Both the position numbers and the translations under genes were made by a program. Below, piece after piece: positions 37,428 to 46,337 of a stretch of DNA of 64,000 nt. The notes below the pieces were generated by a model. It did not search any database, was not told the origin of the DNA, and saw nothing but the letters and a program-made list of their open reading frames with translations. Source of the stretch: Rhodobacteraceae bacterium M382 (lineage in GTDB: Bacteria > Pseudomonadota > Alphaproteobacteria > Rhodobacterales > Rhodobacteraceae); assembly GCA_025141015.1 (NCBI GenBank), contig CP081098.1:1370501-1434500 (forward strand). Reading direction: 5' to 3'. Numbering within the stretch: position 1 is the first letter of the stretch; each line of letters starts with the position of its first letter.

Positions 37428-38492
37428 ATGACAATTGAGTTAAGAAACGCCACCAAGGTGGTGCGTGGGATCACCCATATCAAGCCAACATCGCTGGTTT
37501 TGGAGACGGGGCATTTCAATGTCCTGCTTGGTCAGACCGGCGCGGGCAAGACATCCTTGATCAAACTGATGGCCGGGCTGGATCCGCTGGCCTCGGGGCA
37601 GATCCTGATGGCAGGACAGGATGTTTCAAAGCTGTCGACACAAAAGCGCAATATCAGCCTCGTGCACCAGTTCTTTGTCAACTACCCGCATATGACCGTG
37701 TTTGAAAACATCGCCTCCCCTTTGCGGGTTGCAGGTATGGCAAAATCCGAAATTTCCGACCGTGTGCAGGAAGCTGCGGATATCCTGCAACTGGGACCGA
37801 TGCTCAAACGGCGCCCCCAGGAGTTGTCTGGCGGACAGCAACAGCGGTGCGCGTTGGCGCGTGCCATTGCCAAGGAAAGCCAGGCGGTTTTCCTGGACGA
37901 ACCGCTTGCCAATCTGGACTACAAGCTGCGCGAAGAGCTGCGCGAACAATTGCCCGAGCTGTTTGCAGGGCGCGGGGCAGTGGTGGTCTATGCCACGTCC
38001 GAGCCGGAAGAAGCGTTGCTTTTGGGCGGCCGGACCGCGTTGATGCACGACGGAGCCGTGACCCAGTTTGGCGCTACAACGGACATTTATCGCAACCCCG
38101 AAAACCTCACTGCGGCGCGCGTCTTTTCCGATCCACCCATCAATGCCGCCGAAATTACCAAGACCGGAACACAGGCGCGCCTGAGGACGGGGGTGACCTG
38201 GACGTTGACCGGGGCTGCCGCGGCGCTGACAGATGGCCAATACACCGTTGCCATCCGTCCGCACCACGTCACACCGGTCGCGGCGTCCGCCAGTGACGTG
38301 GCCTTGAACGGCATTGTGCAGGTGACAGAATTGTCGGGGTCGGACTCCAGCGCTCATTTTCAGATGGGCAGCGACGGTTGGGTATCCTTGGCCCACGGCG
38401 TCCACCCGTATCAGGTCGGTGAAGACCACCGGTTTTACATGGACGCCAGCAAGGCCTTTTTCTTTGCCCCGGATGGGAGCCTGGCAGCATGA
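37428..38492 (+). CDS. glpS: Glycerol ABC transporter ATPase 1
   Basis: 354-residue ABC ATPase. Walker A GQTGAGKT (35-42), signature LSGGQ (133-137) and Walker B FLDEP with Glu158 are intact. The switch loop reads ATSEPEEA, with Ser191 where almost all ABC ATPases have His. A TOBE-like C-terminal domain follows. It pairs with GlpT, whose defect is complementary. ATG 37428 has AAGGGA upstream; the frame extends to 37368. Confidence 0.87.
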   Translation: MTIELRNATKVVRGITHIKPTSLVLETGHFNVLLGQTGAGKTSLIKLMAGLDPLASGQILMAGQDVSKLSTQKRNISLVHQFFVNYPHMTVFENIASPLRVAGMAKSEISDRVQEAADILQLGPMLKRRPQELSGGQQQRCALARAIAKESQAVFLDEPLANLDYKLREELREQLPELFAGRGAVVVYATSEPEEALLLGGRTALMHDGAVTQFGATTDIYRNPENLTAARVFSDPPINAAEITKTGTQARLRTGVTWTLTGAAAALTDGQYTVAIRPHHVTPVAASASDVALNGIVQVTELSGSDSSAHFQMGSDGWVSLAHGVHPYQVGEDHRFYMDASKAFFFAPDGSLAA

Positions 38493-38568
38493 GCCGTTTG
38501 ACCAATAGAGCCCGGATATCGCGGGTCGAAGATCGCGAACAGCGACGTTTAGATTTGAGGCTGCTGTG

Positions 38569-39642
38569 ATGGCGAAGATAACTCTTTCGAACCTGCGCCA
38601 TTCCTACATGCCCAACCCAATGGGTCCCGAAGATTATGCGCTGAAAGAAATAGATCTCGATTGGACCGACGGTGGTGCCTACGCGTTGCTTGGTCCATCG
38701 GGATGCGGGAAATCGACCTTGTTGAACATCATCTCCGGGCTGCTGACGCCGTCCGAGGGGCGAATTCTGTTTGACGATCGTGATGTCACCGACCTGCCGC
38801 CGGACAAACGTAACATTGCGCAGGTGTTTCAGTTCCCCGTGATCTACGACACGATGACCGTCCGGGAGAATCTGGCCTTTCCGCTGCGCAATCGCGGGCT
38901 GGACGAGGCCAAAATCACCGAGCGCGTGGCCGAAATCGCCTCCATGTTGGAAGTCGAGGAGATGCTCGATACCCGAGCGGCGCATTTGTCATCGGACAAC
39001 AAGCAAAAGATTTCGATGGGGCGCGGTTTGGTGCGTGACGAGGTGAATGTGGTGATGTTTGACGAACCGCTCACCGTGATTGACCCGCACCTGAAATGGA
39101 AGCTGCGCTCAAAGCTGAAAGAACTGCACCAGCGTGTGCGCGCTACGATGATCTACGTCACCCATGATCAGACCGAGGCACTGACATTTGCCGATCAGGT
39201 CGTCGTGATGCAGGATGGAGAGGTGGTACAAATCGGATCGCCCGTGGATCTGTTTGAACGTCCCCAGCATACTTTCGTCGGCCATTTTATCGGCTCTCCG
39301 GGGATGAATGTACTGCCGGTTTCCGAAAACGCAGGCGTGGTAACATTGGAGGGTCACCCAGTGACATTGGAGGGCGCAATTTCCGGCCAGGGTGGCAAGA
39401 TCGAATTGGGTATTCGCCCTGAATTCGTGTCGCTGGGCGACAGCGGCATTGCGGCCCGTATTCGCAAGGTGTCGGACGTCGGGCGCCATTCGGTTGTCGA
39501 GGCAATGGTTGGCGACATACCCGTAAAGGCCGTGGTCGAAGGTGCGGTGCCGGAACAGGGCGAAGCCGTACATCTGGTCCTCCGCCCAGATCAGACACGC
39601 CTGTACCGGGATGGATGGATTGCGACGGAGGCACGCACATGA
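38569..39642 (+). CDS. glpT: Glycerol ABC transporter ATPase 2
   Basis: 357-residue ABC ATPase. Walker A GPSGCGKS (42-49), Walker B FDEP with Glu166 and switch His199 (VTHDQTEA) are present. The signature reads LSSDN (140-144) in place of LSGGQ, so this subunit cannot offer a normal signature to its partner. A TOBE region follows. It starts 76 bp after glpS; glpP overlaps its stop (ATGA). The name follows the rhizobial glycerol operon and is not the E. coli GlpT antiporter. Confidence 0.87.
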   Translation: MAKITLSNLRHSYMPNPMGPEDYALKEIDLDWTDGGAYALLGPSGCGKSTLLNIISGLLTPSEGRILFDDRDVTDLPPDKRNIAQVFQFPVIYDTMTVRENLAFPLRNRGLDEAKITERVAEIASMLEVEEMLDTRAAHLSSDNKQKISMGRGLVRDEVNVVMFDEPLTVIDPHLKWKLRSKLKELHQRVRATMIYVTHDQTEALTFADQVVVMQDGEVVQIGSPVDLFERPQHTFVGHFIGSPGMNVLPVSENAGVVTLEGHPVTLEGAISGQGGKIELGIRPEFVSLGDSGIAARIRKVSDVGRHSVVEAMVGDIPVKAVVEGAVPEQGEAVHLVLRPDQTRLYRDGWIATEART

Positions 39643-40502
39643 AAACCGAAAATCAAAAGGCGTGGTTCTTTGTCCTACCGGTATTGCTGTTGGTCGCCTT
39701 CAATGCGCTAGTGCCGATCATGACAGTGGTCAATTACTCCGTCCAGGAGACATTCGGGAACAATGTCTTCTTCTGGCAAGGGCTAGATTGGTTCGAACAG
39801 ATCTTGCGGTCGGACCGGTTTCACGCGGCTCTTGGGCGACAGTTCCTGTTCACCTTTCTCATCCTGATCATCGAGGTGCCCCTGGGGATCATCATTGCGC
39901 TGTCGATGCCGAAACAGGGGTTCTGGGTGCCCGTGTGTCTGGTCACCATGGCGCTGCCGATGCTGATCCCGTGGAATGTGGTCGGGTCGATGTGGAACAT
40001 CTTTACCCTGCCGGGCATTGGTCTGTTGGGCTACTTCATGAACGATGTTCTGGGCGTGAACTATGACATGACCCAGCAACCGATTTCGGCTTGGGTAACA
40101 ATCATCGTCATGGACGTGTGGCATTGGACGTCGCTGGTGGTATTGCTCAGTTATGCGGGTTTGGTTTCGATCCCGGACGCCTATTACCAGGCTGCCAAGA
40201 TTGATGGCGCGTCGAATTGGAAGGTGTTTCGCTATATCCAACTGCCCAAGATGAAGACCGTGTTGACCATCGCGATCCTGTTGCGGTTCATGGACAGTTT
40301 CAACATCTATACCGAACCCTTCGTTCTGACCGGAGGCGGGCCGGGTAATTCGACAACCTTGTTGTCGATTGATCTGGTGAAAATCGCCCTGGGTCAGTTT
40401 GACCTTGGCCCCGCAGCAGCAATGTCGTTGATCTATTTCGCGATCACCTTGCTGGTCAGCTGGTTGTTCTACACGCTTATGACAAAGGATGACGAGCAAT
40501 GA
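39639..40502 (+). CDS. glpP: Glycerol ABC transporter permease 1
   Basis: 287-residue sugar-type ABC permease with about six membrane segments, the first being AWFFVLPVLLLVAFNALVPI. The coupling loop includes AAKIDGASNWKVFRYIQLPKM. ATG 39639 overlaps the glpT stop, with GGAGG 8 nt upstream; glpQ overlaps its stop by ATGA. Confidence 0.86.
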   Translation: MKTENQKAWFFVLPVLLLVAFNALVPIMTVVNYSVQETFGNNVFFWQGLDWFEQILRSDRFHAALGRQFLFTFLILIIEVPLGIIIALSMPKQGFWVPVCLVTMALPMLIPWNVVGSMWNIFTLPGIGLLGYFMNDVLGVNYDMTQQPISAWVTIIVMDVWHWTSLVVLLSYAGLVSIPDAYYQAAKIDGASNWKVFRYIQLPKMKTVLTIAILLRFMDSFNIYTEPFVLTGGGPGNSTTLLSIDLVKIALGQFDLGPAAAMSLIYFAITLLVSWLFYTLMTKDDEQ

Positions 40503-41296
40503 GAAAACGCTCCCTCATTCCGATCCTCTACATCCTGTTCCTGCTGCTGCCGATCTATTGGCTGGTCGCGATGAGTTTCAAGACTACCGGAGAGATCCTG
40601 TCGGGTTTCAGCCTGTTCCCGCAGACGTTCACGTTGGAGAATTATCGGGTCATTTTTACCGATCCGACCTGGTATTGGGGGTATATCAATTCGATCCTCT
40701 ATGTGTCGCTGAATACGGTGATTTCTGTCGCCGTAGCGCTGCCTGCGGCCTATGCATTCTCGCGCTATCGGTTTCTGGGTGACAAACAATTGTTCTTTTG
40801 GTTGCTCACCAATCGCATGGCCCCGGCTGCGGTTTTTGCCCTGCCGTTCTTCCAACTCTATTCCTCGGTCGGGTTGTTTGACACCCATCTTGCCGTGGCC
40901 CTGGCCCATTGTCTGTTCAATATCCCGCTGGCCGTGTGGATATTGGAAGGCTTTATGGGGGGTGTTCCCAAAGAGTTGGACGAAACAGCCTATGTTGACG
41001 GGTATTCATTTCCCCGGTTCTTTGTGACCATATTCTTGCCAACGATCAAAGCCGGGGTAGGGGTGGCGGCATTCTTCTGTTTCATGTTCTCGTGGGTCGA
41101 ATTGCTGCTTGCCAAGACCCTGACAGCGGTGGCGGCAAAACCAATCGCCGCGACGATGACCAAAACGGCGTCATCAGCGGGGTACGAGCTTGGTCTGCTG
41201 GCGGCTGCGGGGACGCTTACAATCATTCCCGGAGCCATCGTGATCTATTTCGTGCGAAACTATATAGCCAAGGGTTTTGCCCTGGGGAGAGTGTGA
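40499..41296 (+). CDS. glpQ: Glycerol ABC transporter permease 2
   Basis: 265-residue MalG-like permease: first membrane segment SLIPILYILFLLLPIYWLVA, then the coupling loop VPKELDETAYVDGYSFPRFFVTIFLP. It overlaps glpP by 4 bp and glpU by one base (TGATG). It should form the heterodimeric channel with GlpP. Confidence 0.86.
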   Translation: MRKRSLIPILYILFLLLPIYWLVAMSFKTTGEILSGFSLFPQTFTLENYRVIFTDPTWYWGYINSILYVSLNTVISVAVALPAAYAFSRYRFLGDKQLFFWLLTNRMAPAAVFALPFFQLYSSVGLFDTHLAVALAHCLFNIPLAVWILEGFMGGVPKELDETAYVDGYSFPRFFVTIFLPTIKAGVGVAAFFCFMFSWVELLLAKTLTAVAAKPIAATMTKTASSAGYELGLLAAAGTLTIIPGAIVIYFVRNYIAKGFALGRV

Positions 41297-41697
41297 TGAG
41301 ATCCCTGTTTCTGACGGTTTTCCTGATCGCAGCCAACCCGGCTTTTGCGCAGACATGGGGCAATGTCGCCAAAAAGGAAGAGGAGACCGGGTTCGCCTGG
41401 ACTGCCCCCTTGTGGCCGTCATTCTGGATGGCCTGGACCCCGGCCACTTTCCTGTTGTTTTGCGGAATCTTTGGCGCGATTGCCGTGATTGGCGTGTTGG
41501 AAGGCGTCCGGTACAAGGACGGATTGGAACGCAAGGGCATCCTGGGGTTGACGACGACCCTTGGGGATCGCCTGTTCATTTCACTCTTGGGGACTGCCTA
41601 TATTTTCCTTGCCTGGCTTGGGTTTGTGGGGCAACCGCTGTGGTGGCCATTGGGGTTTGCCATCGGTTGGGTGGTGTTCTGTTTTAGAAAAGTGTGA
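41296..41697 (+). CDS. glpU: Small membrane protein of the glycerol transporter (DUF2160)
   Basis: 133-residue protein with a probable signal/anchor (MRSLFLTVFLIAANPAFA) and three hydrophobic segments (FWMAWTPATFLLFCGIFGAIAV, GTAYIFLAWLGFV, LWWPLGFAIGWVVF). It matches the DUF2160 proteins always found with GlpSTPQ. Its role is unproven; it is probably an accessory subunit. It begins on the last base of the glpQ stop. Confidence 0.82.
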   Translation: MRSLFLTVFLIAANPAFAQTWGNVAKKEEETGFAWTAPLWPSFWMAWTPATFLLFCGIFGAIAVIGVLEGVRYKDGLERKGILGLTTTLGDRLFISLLGTAYIFLAWLGFVGQPLWWPLGFAIGWVVFCFRKV

Positions 41698-41724
41698 GAA
41701 TCCTCTTTGGAAAACGAAACTCTT

Positions 41725-41753
41725 AGTATCTACTCGCGTCACTAAAATGCGAG
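41725..41753. promoter_or_regulatory. Inverted repeats before the BlaI-like gene
   Basis: AGTA-TC-TACT (41725-41734) and CTCGC-N11-GCGAG (41733-41753) lie just upstream of the chosen start at 41777. BlaI/CopY repressors bind short dyads of the TACA/TGTA kind and often autoregulate, so one of these may be the operator. Confidence 0.4.
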
Positions 41754-41776
41754 CGATGCCCCAGGATGGGACGGCA

Positions 41777-42172
41777 ATGAGAGAGAAAAAGAAAAGCGAA
41801 CTTCTGACGCAAGTCGAGTTGGAGTTCATGAACGAGCTTTGGGCCCTGGGTGAGGGAACGGTGCGCGATGTGCTGGACAACCTGCCCGAAGACAGGAACC
41901 TTGCCTATACTTCTGCCGCGACCATTCTGCGCATTCTGGAACAAAAAGAATTCGTCACCAGCCGCAAAGAGGGGAAACGACATGTGTATGTCCCCACGCT
42001 GGCCAAAGACACGTATCAATCCCGTTCGCTCAAAGATCTGTCAGTGAAACTGTTTGACGACACACCGGCGTCGCTAGTGGCACGGCTGGTGAATGATGAC
42101 GAATTGACAGAGGAAGCATTGGGGCAAATCCGGGCACTTGTGGATCGGAGGTTGAAAAATGATACCGGGTGA
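41777..42172 (+). CDS. BlaI/MecI/CopY-family transcriptional repressor
   Basis: 131-residue winged-helix repressor: LTQVELEFMNELWALGEGTVRDVLDNLPEDRNLAYTSAAT is the typical BlaI DNA-binding domain, with a dimerisation/cleavage region after it. ATGs at 41747 and 41756 are alternatives, but they overlap an inverted repeat; the start at 41777 has AGGA at a longer distance. It overlaps the M56 protease gene by 14 bp. No beta-lactamase or copper gene lies nearby, so the regulated function is unknown. Confidence 0.88.
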   Translation: MREKKKSELLTQVELEFMNELWALGEGTVRDVLDNLPEDRNLAYTSAATILRILEQKEFVTSRKEGKRHVYVPTLAKDTYQSRSLKDLSVKLFDDTPASLVARLVNDDELTEEALGQIRALVDRRLKNDTG

Positions 42173-43304
42173 TGCGCTACTGGACGCTTTCATTGACGCC
42201 AATATCCTTTTCTGTGTGGCTTACACGATCTGGGTTGCGGTCCGGGAGGTCCTGTCACGGTTGGGTTTGAAACATGCTTATGGAACCCAGCTTAAGCTTC
42301 TGAACACTGTTTTCCTTGCCATAGTTGTTGCCCCTTTTGTCGCGCTCGCCTTTACCACTCTTCAACGTTCGGGGGTGGCGACCGAGGTGAACCTCAATCT
42401 TTCGGACAATGTCGTTGCGTATTATCTCAATGGCGGCTTTGAAATGAAAGCGTCCAAGTTCGAAGCCCTTGTCCAGATGCGCGATACGTTCACGCTCAAT
42501 GTCATGAATGGTGCCGGCTGGATGGCTCTGGGTGCAATTCTGGTGTTTGTGGCCGGGTTTGCGGTCGGTGCCGTGCGGTTGATCTATTCGATGATCTGCC
42601 TGCGGCGGATCGTGGCGGACAGCTATGCCTGGCGCAGCTTTGGTCGTCTGAAGCTGCGGCTTTCAGATCGCACGCTTGTGCCGTTCTCGACGCGCGGATT
42701 GCGAAATTACTATGTCGTGATTCCATCGCATATGTTGGGTGACGAAAATGAAATGCGGGTCTCTATTGCCCACGAATGTCAGCATATCCGTCAGGGTGAT
42801 CTGGAATGGGAAATCCTGCTGGAAGCGTTGAAACCGTTGTTTTTCTTGAACCCTGCCTATCATGCCTGGAAGCGCCAGGTCGAAAATTTGCGCGAACTGA
42901 ACTGTGACAGCGAGGTACTGTCCCGTGGTCGGATCGATGTCCGCGCGTATTGTGATACGTTGTTGTCGGTCTGCCAAAAAACGCTGCGCCGCGACCGGGC
43001 GTTTGTGATTGCTGTCCCCAAGGTGACGCTGGTGACCGCTGACAGATCCGCGTTGCGGGATGGCAAGATGAGCTTTCTCGAACGCCGCATCAGTTCGCTT
43101 TTGAATGCACGTCGTCTGGCACATCCGAATTTGGTCTATCTTGCTGTGATCCTGCCGTTGGTGGCATCGGTGGCGTTGACGGCCGTGGCCATTCAGCGCC
43201 CGGGCGATTGGAGCCAGGACCGTCTGATGCTTTCGACCGTTGTGAACCTGGAACGTTTGGATGAAATCAATCGTCTTTCCACTTTTGGCCGGGTACGAAA
43301 CTGA
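42159..43304 (+). CDS. M56-family (BlaR1-like) membrane metalloprotease
   Basis: 381-residue integral membrane zinc protease. HECQH at 205-209 is the zinc motif, with a further acidic site near LRELNCDSEVL. Hydrophobic segments are near residues 10-30, 47-67, 121-145 and 325-345. BlaR1/MecR1 proteins are about 585 residues because of an extracellular penicillin-binding sensor; this one ends shortly after the last membrane segment and lacks it. It probably inactivates the overlapping BlaI-like repressor on a non-lactam signal. Confidence 0.85.
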   Translation: MIPGDALLDAFIDANILFCVAYTIWVAVREVLSRLGLKHAYGTQLKLLNTVFLAIVVAPFVALAFTTLQRSGVATEVNLNLSDNVVAYYLNGGFEMKASKFEALVQMRDTFTLNVMNGAGWMALGAILVFVAGFAVGAVRLIYSMICLRRIVADSYAWRSFGRLKLRLSDRTLVPFSTRGLRNYYVVIPSHMLGDENEMRVSIAHECQHIRQGDLEWEILLEALKPLFFLNPAYHAWKRQVENLRELNCDSEVLSRGRIDVRAYCDTLLSVCQKTLRRDRAFVIAVPKVTLVTADRSALRDGKMSFLERRISSLLNARRLAHPNLVYLAVILPLVASVALTAVAIQRPGDWSQDRLMLSTVVNLERLDEINRLSTFGRVRN

Positions 43305-43370
43305 AGCCGGAGCGCCTGTGATCCCAGCACAATGGTCCCACGGCTCGGTCGGGACGGATGGTGATTGGGT

Positions 43371-44390
43371 CTAGGGGCTTGTGTGACGATACGATCGGGG
43401 TGTTACGCCGGTCCAACGTCGGAACGCCCGGTGAAAATTGGCAGCCGATGAAAACCCGACATCCTGAGAGATCTCTTCAATGCTCTTGCGTCCGGATTGC
43501 AGGTCACGAATGGCGATGTCCCTGCGCAACCCGTCCTTGATCTCCTGAAAGGATGTTCCTTCGGCTCCCAGCCGTCGTATCAGCGTTCTGGGGGTAACCT
43601 TGAGCATTTCTGCGGCTTCATTCAGGTGGCAGTTTTCCCAGTTGGATTGATACAGGAACTCACGGACCCGCAATGACTGACTGTGTTCCCGAAAACTTGT
43701 AAAGATCCAATCCCGGGGTGCGCGGTTGAGAAAATCATTCAGCTCCGAGGCGCTGCGCGTGCCGGGTAGCCCCAGTTTTTCAGGGGCAAAGGAAATGGCC
43801 GAAACCGGGGCGGAGAAACTGGCAGTCACCGGGAAAATGACCGAATAATCGGCGGCGAATGCGGGGCGTTCAAAGGCAAACTGAACAGCCACAACAGGCA
43901 CCTCGTAACCGGCAAGCCAGGACATCAACCCATGCGCCAGTTTCAGGATGAGCAAATGTCCAAATCGTTGAACCGGTTGATCGGTGCAGGGCAGAAGGCG
44001 CAGAGAAATACGACCGCCTTCATCGACCAGTTCGAATTGGAAGTCATCCAGAAGCAAATTCCAGAAGGAAGAGAACCTGTAAAGCGCCGACGGCAAAGAC
44101 GTTGCTTCGCGCACCGTTGTCAGCAGGTGTTGCAATGCTCTTGCGCGGATCGGGCGGCTCCACAGCCCCATCATTTCGTCTTCGGTTTCTATGGCGGCGA
44201 TCTGATAGAGGCGAACGATGTGGTCCAAAGTGACCCGATGGACGAGACGCCCCTGATTTGTATGCATGCCAGAACGTTTGAGCATCGAAACCAGTTGGAC
44301 TGGAGAGGTGCAGCTTTGCAAGGCTGTCAGCCAATCATCCACGAAATGCGACGAAACGGTCGCGATATTTGAAGGGTCAGAGTCTCTCAT
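43371..44390 (-). CDS. AraC-family transcriptional regulator
   Basis: 339-residue AraC regulator with an N-terminal effector domain and C-terminal HTH pair (LNEAAEMLKVTPRTLIRRLGAEG and KSIEEISQDVGFSSAANFHRAFRRWTG). ATG 44390 is preferred; a TTG at 44468 would extend it. It is divergent from the dmdC-like gene across 119 bp that contain an inverted repeat, so it likely controls that operon. Confidence 0.87.
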   Translation of the reverse strand: MRDSDPSNIATVSSHFVDDWLTALQSCTSPVQLVSMLKRSGMHTNQGRLVHRVTLDHIVRLYQIAAIETEDEMMGLWSRPIRARALQHLLTTVREATSLPSALYRFSSFWNLLLDDFQFELVDEGGRISLRLLPCTDQPVQRFGHLLILKLAHGLMSWLAGYEVPVVAVQFAFERPAFAADYSVIFPVTASFSAPVSAISFAPEKLGLPGTRSASELNDFLNRAPRDWIFTSFREHSQSLRVREFLYQSNWENCHLNEAAEMLKVTPRTLIRRLGAEGTSFQEIKDGLRRDIAIRDLQSGRKSIEEISQDVGFSSAANFHRAFRRWTGVTPRSYRHTSP

Positions 44391-44460
44391 CACTGGCAGA
44401 CTGTGATGTCTTTTGTCACTTTTGGAAAGGATTTTGTCCCTTATGGAAGTGGAACGGGAG

Positions 44461-44486
44461 TATTCCAACGCCTATTTGGCGGAATA
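44461..44486. promoter_or_regulatory. Inverted repeat between the AraC gene and dmdC
   Basis: TATTCC and GGAATA flank an inner CGCC-TATTT-GGCG dyad, 24 bp before the dmdC start. It is a candidate AraC-protein site or a 5' hairpin. Confidence 0.45.
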
Positions 44487-44509
44487 GAACAATTTGCGGG
44501 ATCAAAAAC

Positions 44510-46282
44510 ATGACTTACCAGGCGCCAATTCGCGATATTATGTTCAACATCGAGCATCTGTCCGGTTGGCCGCAGGTTACGTCTCTGGGCGTCTATAGCG
44601 ACATTGATCAGACAGACGCCCAGGCCGCGCTCGAAGGGTTTGGTCGCTTTTGCGAAGATGTCATCGCCCCGTTGTCTACGATTGGTGATGAAACTGGTGC
44701 GCAGTTCAACGGCACACAGGTGGTGATGCCGCAGCCCTATGAACAGGCCTATGGTCAATTTGTCGAAATGGGTTGGCAAAGCCTGTCCCACCCAACCGAA
44801 TTTGGCGGAATGGGGCTGCCCCGTGTTGTTGGTGCGGCGGCGACTGAGATGCTCAACGCTGCTGACATGAGTTTTGGATTGTGCCCGTTGTTGACGGATG
44901 GTGCGTCTCATGCCTTGTTGATCACCGGATCCGAAGATCAAAAGAAACGCTATCTGGAACCCCTGATTACCGGGCAATGGTCGGGGACGATGAACCTGAC
45001 AGAGCCACAGGCCGGGAGCGACTTGGGACGGGTGCGCACTAAGGCCGAGCCGCAGAGCGACGGATCTTTTGCGGTATCCGGAACCAAGATTTTTATTACC
45101 TTTGGCGAACATGACCTGTCTGAAAACATCGTCCACCTGGTTCTTGCCCGGACGCCGGGGGCTCCTGCCGGCCCCAAAGGGTTGAGCCTGTTCATCGTTC
45201 CCAAATATCTGGTGCAGGATGACGGGTCGCTGGGGGATCGCAATGCGGTCACATGTGTCAGCATCGAACACAAACTGGGAGTGCGGGCGAGCCCGACGGC
45301 GGTGCTCGACTATGACAAGGCCACGGGCTTTTTGATTGGCGAAGAAAATCGCGGGCTCGAGTATATGTTTGTCATGATGACGTCGGCCCGGTTTTCGGTT
45401 GGTGTCCAGGGCATCGCCGTGTCTGATCGTGCGTATCAGCACGCTGTGACCTATGCGCAGGAGCGTCAGCAGAGCCGTCCGGTAGATGGCAGCAGCAAGG
45501 ACGCCGTGCCAATTGTCCAGCACCCTGATGTGCGCCGAATGTTGCTCCGTATGCGCGCCTTGACCGAAGGTGGTCGGGCCTTGGCCGCCACCACGGCCGG
45601 ATGGCTGGACATTGCCCATAACGGGGCCGAAGACTACAGGCGTGACGCAGATGCCATGGCCGAGTTCCTGGTGCCTCTGGTCAAAGGATATTGCACTGAA
45701 CGCTCTGTCGAGGTCACGTCGCTGGGGGTCCAGGTGCACGGCGGTATGGGCTTTATCGAAGAAACCGGGGTTGCCCAGTTCTACAGGGACTCTCGCATTC
45801 TGCCGATCTACGAAGGCACGACTGCCATTCAGGCCAATGACCTTTTGGGACGCAAGGTGATGCGCGACAACGGGGACACTGCACGCCGGTTCTCGGGGAT
45901 GGTTCAGGAGACCGTCGAAGAGTTGCGCAAGGGTAGCGCAAAGGCCAAAGGTATTGCCGATCGGCTGAGCGAGGCGCGGGATCTGTTCGAAACCAGCCTG
46001 GCGTGGTTGTTGGACACGGCACGGCGCGACCCCAACGCTGCATTTGCAGGTGGCGTTCCCTTTTTGATGCTTTCGGGAAATCTCGCCACGGCATGGCAAT
46101 TGGGTCGATCCGCGGTGATCGCCGAAGCAAAACTGGCACAGGGCGAAGACGTGGAATTCATGTCTCAGAAAGTCGCGACCGCGCAATTCTATGCGCATCA
46201 CATCCTTGTGGAATGCCATGCGGAATGCGCGCGGATCCTTCAGGGCAGCCCGAGCCTTTTTGACGATGGCATTCAGCTTTGA
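44510..46282 (+). CDS. dmdC: Acyl-CoA dehydrogenase, probable methylmercaptopropionyl-CoA dehydrogenase
   Basis: 590-residue acyl-CoA dehydrogenase of the long type with a C-terminal extension. Motifs: MNLTEPQAGSDLGRVRTKA (FAD/substrate loop), CVSIEHKLGVRASPTAVL, and VQVHGGMGFIEETGVAQFYRD with the adenine-site glycines. DmdC proteins of Roseobacter have this length and sit directly before dmdD, as here. The enzyme oxidises 3-methylmercaptopropionyl-CoA to methylthioacryloyl-CoA. The assignment rests mostly on the neighbour; a general fatty acyl-CoA role cannot be excluded. Confidence 0.72.
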   Translation: MTYQAPIRDIMFNIEHLSGWPQVTSLGVYSDIDQTDAQAALEGFGRFCEDVIAPLSTIGDETGAQFNGTQVVMPQPYEQAYGQFVEMGWQSLSHPTEFGGMGLPRVVGAAATEMLNAADMSFGLCPLLTDGASHALLITGSEDQKKRYLEPLITGQWSGTMNLTEPQAGSDLGRVRTKAEPQSDGSFAVSGTKIFITFGEHDLSENIVHLVLARTPGAPAGPKGLSLFIVPKYLVQDDGSLGDRNAVTCVSIEHKLGVRASPTAVLDYDKATGFLIGEENRGLEYMFVMMTSARFSVGVQGIAVSDRAYQHAVTYAQERQQSRPVDGSSKDAVPIVQHPDVRRMLLRMRALTEGGRALAATTAGWLDIAHNGAEDYRRDADAMAEFLVPLVKGYCTERSVEVTSLGVQVHGGMGFIEETGVAQFYRDSRILPIYEGTTAIQANDLLGRKVMRDNGDTARRFSGMVQETVEELRKGSAKAKGIADRLSEARDLFETSLAWLLDTARRDPNAAFAGGVPFLMLSGNLATAWQLGRSAVIAEAKLAQGEDVEFMSQKVATAQFYAHHILVECHAECARILQGSPSLFDDGIQL

Positions 46283-46337
46283 ACATTGGAAATATCGTGA
46301 CACAGCGCTGCGCTGAATAACCTGAAAGGTCGTAAAC

